Shown one piece after another: positions 24,761 through 39,650 of a stretch of 64,000 bases of DNA. The stretch is from Trichoplax sp. H2. Lineage: Eukaryota; Placozoa; Uniplacotomia; Trichoplacea. How positions within the stretch are numbered: position 1 is the first letter of the stretch; each line of letters begins with the position of its first letter. The position numbers and the translations under genes were made by a program. The notes below the pieces were generated by a model. It had not been told where the DNA came from. It did no database searches and was given only the letters and a program-made list of their open reading frames with translations. The stretch covers positions 164,548-228,547 of the forward strand of contig NOWV01000123.1 of NCBI GenBank assembly GCA_003344405.1. The letters run 5' to 3'.

Positions 24761-27700
24761 ATGGCGTCTTCTGAAATTCCTCGAGATTTGATTCTGGCTA
24801 ATTTTCAGGTGGGCTATCCCATTCTGATAGGAATCCACACAAATTGCTTCCAATTCCACAGGCACAAATTGTCTTGATCGCTTTTATCTACGGTACTTAT
24901 TTTATCTTTCATCATCATAGGTCGTCACTGGTATACAGGACTTTGACCGTTGTCTTACAATTTTAGAAGGAAACCAATGGGATTTCGAGGTAGAATCATT
25001 GCATCAAACATGACTACTATCATATAAAAATGTTAAACTAGGATACATTGCTGATCATGGATTCAATTTGAACTTATGAAATAATTGAAATGCTATAGCT
25101 TAAGCTACAAAGTACAGCTTGTATCATCATCTCAATTGTTTTCTGTATAATAATAATACTAAATTAGAAAGCCGTCAAGGATGCGATGCCGTTTCAAGAA
25201 GGTTACGAAGAAGTTGGGTAGGTTTCTTTCATCATGTGTTGTTACTGTATACAAACTACATGTTAGAGAATTGTTAAGATATCACCAAATTCCCTCCATT
25301 AAATATGTCGTTACTGCAGTCAGTGTAGGACAAATAATTTCATGGATAAAATTGTACCTAGTCACAGACCCATAGAATATGTCCATCAACGTCTAGCGAT
25401 TGTACTAAACTGCAATGGATGCTCCTTCTGCTCGATAATGATTCCTGGCTTACGATTCATTGATTGCAGTAATCAATCACGTTGACACACTTGCAACCCA
25501 ATTTAATCGTCCACAAACTGTTAATCAATGGGCTACTAGTAAGGACTATTTTAAAATAGTCCTTACTAGCAGTATAGCGCAGATACTGTAGGTACTTGTA
25601 CGGTAGACTACCAATTGTACAATTCAATTCATTGAAAAATAATGATCCTCATTACAATATTGTACATTCCTGCAAGCCGGTCATGCAACTGTATATTAGA
25701 CGCTATGTTATTATAGGAAATGATAGATCAAAATGGCTGTCATGACTAAAACAACTAAGACTACTAAGACTAACCTTGTCGGCTGACTACAAAGCATCGC
25801 TCGTATTTCGATCTATTTTCCCTTTGAAGTATGAATTAAAAATTAAATAATGATATCAAGTGCGAATTCTCGTACAAAGCATTGTACTTTTTTCCGCTAC
25901 AACCTCTGTTCTATTCTGCATAATACAGTAGTACTGCGTCAAGATGGAGACAAGCTTCATCTATGTATGTACTGTATTTTGTGAAGAGGATAAAGTGTTA
26001 CTACTCATTGATGTTAGTCGATACCAATGACTTCTAAAAGAAAAGAGATACTATGGTTATATCTTATCTATTTCGATGATTCAATCTACAGTACTGCAAA
26101 AGTAAGCCCCTCAACAGATTGCAAAATTCTGTAGAGTACAATATCAGATACGAAGTAGCGCATTATTAATTTGATCCATTACAACCATGGAATCTTCGTT
26201 GATGCATTTAAGCTGCAATACGGAAACGATACATCGTATAGTACAGTTCAAAAACTGGATGGTTTTTTCAAACGTATTTATTAACAATCAGTTATCGTGC
26301 TAATTCTTTGCCCCAACATGAACTGATCATTTTAAGAAGTATGCTTTTATATAGTTCTTTGCTCTTGATTTTTAGACGTACAGTCGATTTACAGTGTATA
26401 GCATGCTCAGGTCATTTCATGTAACACTTTCTACAGTATTTACTCGTATACGTTCATATGAGTACTGTACCCGAGCAGGTTACCGAAAAAAAAAGTGCTC
26501 AAAAATAATTATTAATTAAAAGCAAATTTAACTGCAGTATCATTGCTACTGTACCCGGAATAGAAATACTCCATCTATGACTTACTCTACTCCTCTAATG
26601 AACAATTTTGCCGATAATTTATAGTTCAATATTGATATCGAACAGCGATGAAATGTACTCGTATAAATATCTACCCTGTACAATCGTACTATACGTTACT
26701 GTCATCCATTGATAAAATTACCAACGACTTAATGAGTCATTACCCTTGCATATATATCTATAAAAACAAAGCTTATTACCATCATAACGAGTCTAAGGAA
26801 GTGATGCATGCGTAGACCTACAGTGCACTTTAAATGATCATGCATGACAAACGGGTTGAATTCACTACAGTAAGAAATTCCTGTTTCAACTTTATCCGCT
26901 TCTAAACATAACTTTCGTAAGTTATTTTTGTAAGCCTTTTTATATCGACGAGATAAAATACCCTTGGATCATGCTTTAATAATAAATAAGTGGACATAAT
27001 TTTCTGTCAAAACGTTTAGAACAATTGATGCTGCTGCTTTTAATACAAACAACGAATCTACGATAGCCCAAGGCAGAAATAATGATTTGGACTATCATAA
27101 GATAGAATTCGCAGTCAGTTGGCAAGAAGATACTATTATTTTGGAAGTACCTACCAATCGTACTGTTGGTTAGTATTTCCTATTTAGATAAGAGTTTTAT
27201 AAATTTCGATCTCCTCACTATATTATAATCAATGATAATATATTTATCGTTGACAAAGTTTTGCAATTTCGCTTATTTCAGGTTTTATCAAGGAACAATT
27301 GCAAAATCGCTTAGGTATATCACGCAAGAATCAAATATTGGAAAACTGGCCAAATAATACTGAAATTACAATCGATGATAATGTATGATGCATCTATTTG
27401 TTAGCTTAAATTATTACTAGTCGTATTATGGTAATGGCATGAGCATCGCAGACTTCCTACTGTTGCTTAATTTCTTTGGTTAAAGTAACTATAGATCAGA
27501 TTCTTTTTTGTAATAGTGTTACTATTTCATATCGATTAGACCGTAATATCTTCGCTTATGCTGCCTGATCAAGTAAATCTTAATCTATTAACGACTTCAA
27601 CCGCCGACAATAACTCTGTAAATCTGATAAGAGCTGATCAATGGTAGGACTATGATTGTTTCCTTATTTAAAAGTTGCGACTAAGTGTATATATACAAAA

Positions 27701-30249
27701 TAAGCTAAGTGAGCCAATTTTCGTCATCTGTCTTGTTTTACTGTAGCGAATTTATCGTGCATAACTCTGGAGGAAAATTTACTTTACATTTTCCTTGGTG
27801 TACCACACTACGCGAGGTTAGTACAGTACCGTCTGTATAACGTAATTCAATAATAATGGGTAATTGCAAGTATACAAATTATATTTTCTGACAGGTGAAG
27901 GCGCAAGTCGCAGACATATTAAATATACCGGTTAAGAGACAGAAATGGACTCGTTTGCCGAATTTCGATGACAATGTACCCTATTTGCAATGAATAATTT
28001 TCTAACTATTAGGATGGCTATATCTTGATTTGTAGCATTTTATTACAGATTACTTTACAAGACTGTGATTTGCCACCCGTTTATAGCGCCAGCGTGGCAT
28101 CGTCTTACGATTTTAATAAGGTATTGTGTGTTGAATCTTATATGTCTTGCAATACAATGCTTATAACACAATACCCTCACTAAAATGTTCAACTAGGCTG
28201 CTTTCTCTGCGGATGACGATATCGATGGTAATGATGATGATGATAATTGTGATTCCATGGATTTGGTAAACATCAAGGATAATTATTTTAACTCTAACAA
28301 TCAATTAAGTAAGTTTACGTAGTTTTACAATACTGTAAACGTATCGATATCAAGTTAAAAAATCAAATTTGATTCGCTACATTTAGTGCCGGATGACTGG
28401 AAAGATCTTACGCTAGCATTATCTGGATTCAGTGATGCCTTTGAAATTAGGTAAGTACTGTACTATATATGCTATATCTAAATTCCAAAATAGGTATTAT
28501 ATTTATCCTATGCAGATATAAGTAATATTATGAAGCGTGTTGCAGATATGGTCCCATGCATCCGCTATTTTTTATTGGCCCATTAAAAGATGCCCTAGAT
28601 GAATGTTTCAAAGGAAATGTAAATCAGGTCTGTTATCTAATGTAGAAATTTGTTCAAGTTTTCAATTCTTAGAACAAATTAGTAATTTCGGCTATGCTTG
28701 ATTTCAATATAGAGAAAGCCATTATTCGTTTATATACATAACAGCAAAAGTGTCCAAGTGAATATCTTTTGTAGGTGAGTGAGTTACGGTGACGAGGTAA
28801 TAATAATATGAAAAACGATATTATTACTTGTGATACTTAATATCCCACTATTTATGCTACGGTAGCAATGTTTTATGCTCAGAATCCATCGTTAACTACT
28901 TAAATCAAAACTACGTAAATTGGGCCTGGGACGTAACTTTGCCTAGTAATCGCGAAAAGTGAGTCTTATATTTTTATGTCAAATGTCCCGGTTTCTAATA
29001 TATCAACTGAAAAATGTATTCGTTACAGGTGCTTTAGTTTATGTACGTCACTATTTGGTGCTACGGCAACCTTCTCTCTGGAACGATTTGAAGACGATGA
29101 CTACCCTATTATGCTAGTTATAACGAAAGTGAAATCTTCCCTAGAAATAAGTCGCGTGTTGCAAGGTGAGGATAAGAATTTATTTTTTATCTATTCGAAT
29201 TACCCAAGGTTATTTGAATCTTGTTATACTTATGACCAGCTAAAATGTCATTGGACGAGCTATTTACTGGATTAATGGGTGCATTTGAAGATTACCGGCA
29301 TGTGTTACATAATGAATTAAAAGAAGAAGTAAGTAATTTTAAACTACAAATAATTTAAATTGGTCCACATTGATTCATTAATCGTCTTCGGTGATATATT
29401 TTAGTACTAAGTCGTTACTGACCATTTTTAGGAAGCTAGAGAGGCCAGACAAAGGTTCAAGAAACTTCAAGACGCGGAATATGAGGCATCTTTAAAGGCT
29501 GATCGAGCAAAGGTCAAAATTTGATAGCGTCCTTGGGGATAATCTTGAAATTTTAACGAAACCTATTGTATGTAATTTTAGGCTGAGCAGCGCGCTGCTG
29601 AGGAAGAAGAACGAAATCGCCTAGAGAAAGAGGCACAACTTTTGCGAGAACATGAAGAGCAAGCTCTAATGGAGGAAGTAAAACGGAAAGAGGTTAATAA
29701 GTCAAACTTACCAGATTTGAAATAAATAGTAATAACCTAGAATATGTATATCATCTGTTAAACTAGGCGGAAAGACAGAGTTTAGCACAGAGCATTCCGC
29801 AAGCACCTCCGGACAATTGTACTGATGATGTGATTAAATTCTTAATACGCTTACCTGGTGGGGAAAGGCTATCCCGTAAATTTTATTCACGCAATACTGT
29901 GAAGGTAATATGTTGTAAATGACCTTAAGGAGCACTAGTGATCATTGCATTCTCAAAATAAACTATCTACAATAATCAACTATAAAACTAGGATTTATTA
30001 AACTACGTGGCATCCAATGGTTTTCTTGATTTTGAATTCAAAGTAGTGACTAATTTTCCTAAACGTGAGGTAACAAATACAAATCATAGTACTGTATATT
30101 ATATAAGAGTAGTTGCTTTTAATAATTATATTACGCATTAAATTATGGCCTCTTTATAATTACAATAGATTTCTGCCTTAGACCCCCACTTGAGTTTAGG
30201 AGATGCGGGATTTTTAAGCCAAGATACTCTATTCGTGCAAGACAGATGA
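24761..30249 (+). CDS. FAF1: FAS-associated factor 1 (UBA-UBL-UAS-UBX p97 adaptor), 21 exons
   Basis: A p97/VCP and ubiquitin adaptor implicated in protein degradation and apoptosis signalling. Exons: 24761-24808, 24921-24989, 25168-25217, 27020-27168, 27282-27382, 27540-27643, 27747-27816, 27895-27975, 28049-28120, 28197-28308, 28387-28450, 28546-28627, 28713-28774, 28866-28958, 29029-29165, 29240-29328, 29432-29512, 29582-29692, 29767-29904, 29992-30069, 30169-30249. They total 1872 nt, 623 residues (human 650). UBA: RDLILANFQ...FDRCLTILEGNQWD. Two ubiquitin-like domains follow (about 80-250; HKIEFAVSWQEDTIILEVP), then an acidic linker (DDDIDGNDDDDN), a UAS domain (about 290-460; YGPMHPLFFIG, NYVNWAWDVT), a charged coiled coil, and a C-terminal UBX domain (FLIRLPGGERLSRKF...VASNGF). 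The UBX loop reads NFPKRE, so Lys replaces the usual Arg of the FPR motif. Intron 3 is 1.8 kb; the donor at 25218 (gtaggt) was chosen because it alone keeps phase and gives EVGTIDAAAFN. Confidence 0.95.
25218..27019 (+). other. FAF1 intron 3 with a perfect palindrome
   Basis: The longest FAF1 intron, AT-rich with tacagta motifs. It contains a 34-bp uninterrupted palindrome at 25536-25569 and no recognisable exon of another gene. Confidence 0.6.
25536..25569. repeat. 34-bp perfect palindrome without spacer
   Basis: Each 17-bp arm is ctagtaaggactatttt or its complement, meeting at TTTT|AAAA with no loop. Such spacerless palindromes are usually short-lived, so this is either recent or the paired ends of a small inverted element. 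Confidence 0.8.
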
Positions 30250-30880
30250 AGAAGTATAAATCGAATAAAGTTGATACCTTTACAAATTGCAGAAAGATCC
30301 TATTAGCGTATTTGATATCTGCAACAGTATCTAATGTTTATTTATAAAGTATTGTTTTATTGTGACAGATATCAAGCGTATATCACGGAAGATGGACTGT
30401 TTTATACTGCATATCCGCTTCAGTGCATTTTTTTGGTATTCCTTGTAAATTGCCGTAGTGTCGCTTTCGCGTATATGCTGAAAATTATAACGTAAAGATT
30501 TGGACAATAGAAATTAACAAAATTTCACAGCAAATGTGAAAATCGTGTATAAGTACTTAGAGTTTCTAACACCTATGGAATGAAATATTCTGTAAATTGT
30601 GATTTTTATGTATGCAATTGAAAAAATATCACTTAAATCTTGTATTGAAATTTTTGGTACGCAATAGAAGCAAGGTAGTATTATTTCAGGAAGATTATGT
30701 GAGGAAATGATATCTCAGTCGTGGCTGTATAGCGTCTATAATTCATTGCGAATGGACTTTGGTACGGTGCGATTTGTTATAGACATTGTTAAGTTAAGCG
30801 ATTTCTGAATGGTATATATTATATTTTGGTAACGGTGTTATAAAAGAGATTCAGACATGAGTGCCGTGTATATAAAATAA
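30250..30880. other. FAF1 3' UTR and intergenic sequence
   Basis: AT-rich. An AATAAA lies only 15 nt after the FAF1 stop (30264-30269), probably too close to be the main signal. No exon was recognised. Confidence 0.4.
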
Positions 30881-31033
30881 ATGGCGTCCGAAAATAGTAG
30901 GATAAAGCTATTTGCATTATCGACGTGTTTTGTGTTGTTCGCGATGAGAGTTCAGGCTGCACGTTTATACTGTATTATGTGCTTAAAATTATACAACATC
31001 CTTAGCGTATTTCACAGGTTCGAAACGGAGTAG
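30881..31033 (+). CDS. candidate small secreted protein or first exon of a secreted protein
   Basis: A 50-codon frame starting in good initiation context (aaATGG). MASENSRIKLFALSTCFVLF is followed by AMRVQAARLYCIMC: a basic residue, a hydrophobic core, and an A-x-A-like cleavage site (VQA|A), which is a typical signal peptide. The rest (RLYCIMCLKLYNILSVFHR) is short, and the frame may instead continue by splicing at a gt near 31017. The sequence immediately upstream is tatataaaataa, and a seven-codon frame (MSAVYIK) stops with TAA directly against this ATG. Family unknown; possibly a regulatory-peptide precursor, possibly chance. Confidence 0.3.
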   Translation: MASENSRIKLFALSTCFVLFAMRVQAARLYCIMCLKLYNILSVFHRFETE

Positions 31034-32450
31034 GGTACGTAAATGTATTTGTAGCTTTTAATCGAGGTTGTAAACTACTGCAAGCATATGGTAACAATAT
31101 AACCGCATTATCACTCGAAATTTTGTTTTACAAACTTTTTGATCAGGTATAGGTGGAATTACATTATAACGTACTAATGGTAATGACACAGTCAGTAAAT
31201 TGTAACGAGGTTTTAAATATGTTTCTTATCAATATATCTATTCCAGACTGTAATCCAATGTTGCGTAAATTTTACTTTTAAGTTTGCCCCGTATGCACTT
31301 CCTGCAAGTCCTAGCATTACGGTTTATAGCTTAAGACTTTAGTTCTGAAGTAAATAGTAATAAGCATAACCTACATAAGCAGTTTTATTTTATTTATTAC
31401 ATGATATTAACTGACTTCCAAATCTATTAACGGTTAGCGTGATACTGTATTAGAAAACTAAAGCCAACCCCAAGTGGCAATTAGTGCGTTACTCATAGAT
31501 CACTGTATTTGCGTATTGTCTCCACAAGAGTATCAAAATAGCGACCTAATTTAATATATTTACTTCACATACATGCATAAACATCTACAACGAGTACGCA
31601 GATAATTATAATCGAGTCTTTTTTCTAGCGGGAATGTACATGATGTGTCAATCACATACTATATGCACAATACAGCATAGCGGATTTTATGACATTCGAG
31701 TATAATAACAAACGTCATTATTGTACTTAACATTATTTCGCATATTCTGCAATCGAAAGATTGTCGGAATGTTATCACCCACTTTGGTAGCTCATTTTGT
31801 ATCATGGATGTATTGCTTACTTCACAAATCTGAAGTTAACGGATTGTGCAGAGAGAGAATATTGCATTACCCCAGATATTCTTCGATATATTTAATTAGG
31901 ATATCGTTATCTGCGATCAGTTCTTATAGCAATAATAATAATAAACCATATAATAAGCCTTCTGTTATCCTTTTCAGTATAATATAGACCAATGTTCCAA
32001 GATAGAACCCCATTGCATAATGATTATATCAAGCTGTATCAAAAGAATGACAAAATCCAATGGCGACAATTTACTTGTATTCCATTATATAATCAATTAT
32101 AGAAAACAATTAGATCAAGAATGACGTCACGATAATTCAAATGGCAGTATTATAATAATTGCATTGGTCAGACGATGCTGACTACTATTTAAATTATAGG
32201 AATGAATAGAACGAATGTCTAGTTACCAAGCTTTGGTTTCTAGGGCACTTTATCCTTAGTTACATATCACGATCTAGCGGCGAGCATTGTTTGCACTTTT
32301 CGTTACTACGCAGTAAATAGAGTTGTCCCTGTTAGTACTTTATCAAAGCAATTTTGTCTCATTAGATAAACATTGCAGAGTAACGCTATAAATTTGGAGT
32401 ATAGTAGAAAAGCAAACGAGCGCTGCAGTGATAACGTAAATAAGTTGGAA
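31034..32450. other. intergenic upstream of calcyphosine-like gene A
   Basis: AT-rich, with an open stretch at 31721-31987 that lacks an ATG and resembles nothing known. Positions 32163-32252 are homologous to 36783-36860, which marks the 5' edge of the local calcyphosine-like duplication. Confidence 0.4.
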
Positions 32451-35023
<2,573 letters not shown>

Positions 35024-36782
35024 ATTATGAGCTAAGTCATCGATATTAGCTTCACTCTAACTTGCTATGTTATGATAAAGATTAGAGACTATGCTATGCC
35101 ACTTAGTCTCTCATTTTATCAGTACAGCAGACTTATTCGTGTTATATAATAGCATTTGAAATGACTTAAATAGTCAGATGTGCTATCATAATGTAAGTTT
35201 GTTCGATTTCGCAATAGATTTCCTATTATATACTCCTTGCTGAGGTGTATATTTTAGCATGTCTTTTTACTAAATAGAAATGAATGAGGACAGCCGAAAA
35301 AATATGTTAAAATTTTAATATTAGTTATAGTTCGTTTTATTTCTTCTTAGCTAGCTTGCATCCTTCATATCTTATACCTTTATAACTTAGAATGATAGTA
35401 ATTATGATTACGTTATTTAATATATTGCACTTACGGTTAATTCTTCTAACTCTGTCTAAAAACGACATTACTATAGACAGAAGTATACAACATCTCACCC
35501 ATCATCAGTGATTAATGGTGACAATACTTGCATACTAAACATGGTAATTAAGGCGAACATTTCTTTACTTTACTTTACTTTCGATTCGTTGTAAAGTTAG
35601 GCATCGCTTGAAACATGACAAGCTTTCGTTTCTTTAATTTATTAATGTTAACTTATTTATCACTTTCTCAGCATTAGTTACTTATTAATACGGTAATCAT
35701 GTCTTCTACAATGTAATATGTTATCGATTATGCTATTATTAGTATTTATTAAGGAGAAATATTCACATTTTAGTACGTAACATGCTTTTACCAACAAAAT
35801 CATCTTAGGTTTAAGGTTGATGACCGTAGAGAAATAAAGCTAATGCTAGAAAATTCGCGATTGCATTATTTGTCAACTTCTTTGCTTAGCTGTGATATCA
35901 ACAAATGCGGCAGTGTAGTGATTTAATATATAGCGTTCATTCCATCTGAAACCAATTAATTACTGCATATACTCTGCTACGAGACAGTAATATCTATAGT
36001 TGTTAATGAAAATTTAAATTTTATTAGAAAAGAATTCGTTAAAGATCAACAATGTTAAGCCTATTAGGATTATAGAGGAATTCTTCACGATTACATAATT
36101 TGCATCTTTCTGATCTAATAGGAAACCTTGTAACATCTAACTTAGTTATACTGTGATGTGAATTTTGAGCGGAAGCATTTAGAGAGAGGTATTTCCAAAC
36201 AATTGTCGGAATTATCCTTACTCTTTTGTGAAGTTCAGACTAAGTTTCTTAGAGCTGAAGTCTAATTAAGCGAGCTCGCATGTAATAAAAACGTAAAGCA
36301 AAGGTAACCAAAACTCTTTGAGACCTTTAAAAGTTTAGGATAACAGGTTCCTTTGCGACTGAGTAGGTCTAACTTCTTGAAATCTAGCTCAAGAACGTTT
36401 GAATTCGAGATTTATTCCTACATTGTCCTTTCAATCGAAATATTGTAACACACTTCTATAAAATCTGACTGTTACAGGATAGTCATAATATTACTACTAA
36501 AGCAATGCGATAATGTAGTAGTCTAATATTGTTTAAGAATTCATTATAAGAATAGAGAGATTTAAAGAAAACTGGCGGTGTAGAAAAGTAGAATAGGCCT
36601 GTACTACACTTAATCAAATCCAAGCTAGGATTAGTTACCACCAACATTTTACTGCTATAATGATAGACTATGAGGAAATAATTTCAGTAGCAATAAAATT
36701 ATGTTTTTCAACTAGATTGCTAGAGCAAGTGTTACTTCATACGATGAGAATGCTTTACTGTATAGAGGTTAGACAATTCTAT
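35024..36782. other. intergenic region downstream of calcyphosine-like copy A
   Basis: AT-rich. Blocks at about 35568-35700 and 35811-35860 have diverged counterparts at about 37101-37200 and 37341-37390, downstream of the relic copy. No exon was recognised. Confidence 0.45.
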
Positions 36783-37400
36783 GGATCAGACGATGCCGAC
36801 TGCTGTTCAAACTGTTAGCATCAATGGGGCTAATGTCCAATTACCAAACTTTGGCCTGTGGAGAATTTCATAAGAGAAGTACTGTATATTACTGTATATT
36901 ATTAGAAATAGGGAGAAACTGCTATTAATAGCCAATGGAATGAATTCATTCACGCTCCTTGATATAGTGAACAGAGGTTACAGCTTAAACAGCTATCCCA
37001 AGTTTAGAAATGATAAATGGATTGAAGAAGATGTCGGTCTATCTAAGTGATCAGTCTTGGCAATGTTCGTATACTAGATATAACGATCAAGGTAGAACCA
37101 GCTGCCTACTTTGCTTTCAATTCTTTACGAAGCTAGACGTGGCTTGAAGTGAAATAGCCTCTGGCTTTCGTTTCTCTAACTTACTCATTAATATGGTAAT
37201 TTATTAATTAATTATTACAGTACTCACTCTCGCTCAGCCGTACTTAAGTACGGTAATAATTGCGATTTAAGGCGAAGAATTGTATCGTAGCTTGGGTTCT
37301 GTGTCCTCATATAAAACATGATATTACTAACGAACCTCTTCAGGTTACAGTTGATAACCGTAATTAAGAGACAAATGATAGACAATCAATTTACCACAGC
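36783..37400 (+). pseudogene. decayed third calcyphosine-like copy
   Basis: Between the two intact genes. 36783-36860 matches the region about 200-290 bp upstream of copy A's ATG, about 70% without gaps. 36975-37050 is a relic of exon 5: the acceptor acag is kept, followed by RGYSLNSYPKFRNDKW and IEEDV, which correspond to RVYRATGHPKFKNGEW and SEADV in copy A, then a TGA at 37048 replaces the remainder. About 37101-37200 and 37341-37390 match sequence 550-840 bp downstream of copy A's stop. Exons 1-4 and 6 are missing or unrecognisable, so about 3 kb has been lost. It cannot encode a calcyphosine-like protein. Confidence 0.7.
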
Positions 37401-38037
37401 ATCACCTCAAATAACTTTCCCGTGCCCTAAATATGGTGAAAGATGTTTTAATATACTCGTAACTTACTCATTTTGCATGATATGACATAAGTCTACGACT
37501 AGTAGGAAACTATTTATTTCTCAAAGGTATACAATGATTTATACAATATCATTTTACGAGTATTTATAATTATAGAAGAGTCAGATCAGTCATTGCTTAG
37601 CGCCCCTCAAGTATCTATTTGATTATAATTATCCAAGGATTGCAGCAATTTTTTTAACGTAGTGTTGTGTATCACCCACCCACCATCCAGAGTAATCGAT
37701 TGCAGTAACGAAACATCGAAAAGATCAGAAATCCAGTATAGGCTGTTTTGATGGTAGCCATAGTAACTGACTCATAAAGGGCATTTTTTATTGGATATTA
37801 GTCACAAGAGAATAATTTAAATTCAACGCATTACTGATGTTCTTGCTGGCCTTTGTATCATTCACGTCAGAGAGTATACTATACCAATATACCGTAAGTA
37901 CATATTCGATGATTTGCAGTAATAGAATAAAGCTAAAGCATCCAGTACTTACATATACTACTACTTAGAGTCGCACTTCAGTATAATTTGGCTGCGGCAG
38001 CAAATTAAAACGAACCATAATTATAGTTGTTTTCATC
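37401..38037. other. promoter and intergenic region of calcyphosine-like copy B
   Basis: AT-rich sequence upstream of the ATG at 38038. No similarity to the copy A upstream block was noticed, so the promoters appear to have diverged or been replaced. Confidence 0.4.

Positions 38038-39650
<1,613 letters not shown>

Noticed and set aside
31014-31040. ggttcgaaac motif suggesting a tRNA
   Set aside because: The required upstream A-box and paired stems are absent.
31721-31987. 88-codon frame between FAF1 and calcyphosine-like copy A
   Set aside because: It begins without an ATG, ends in Asn/Ile/Ser repeats, and no exon boundaries give a sensible continuation.
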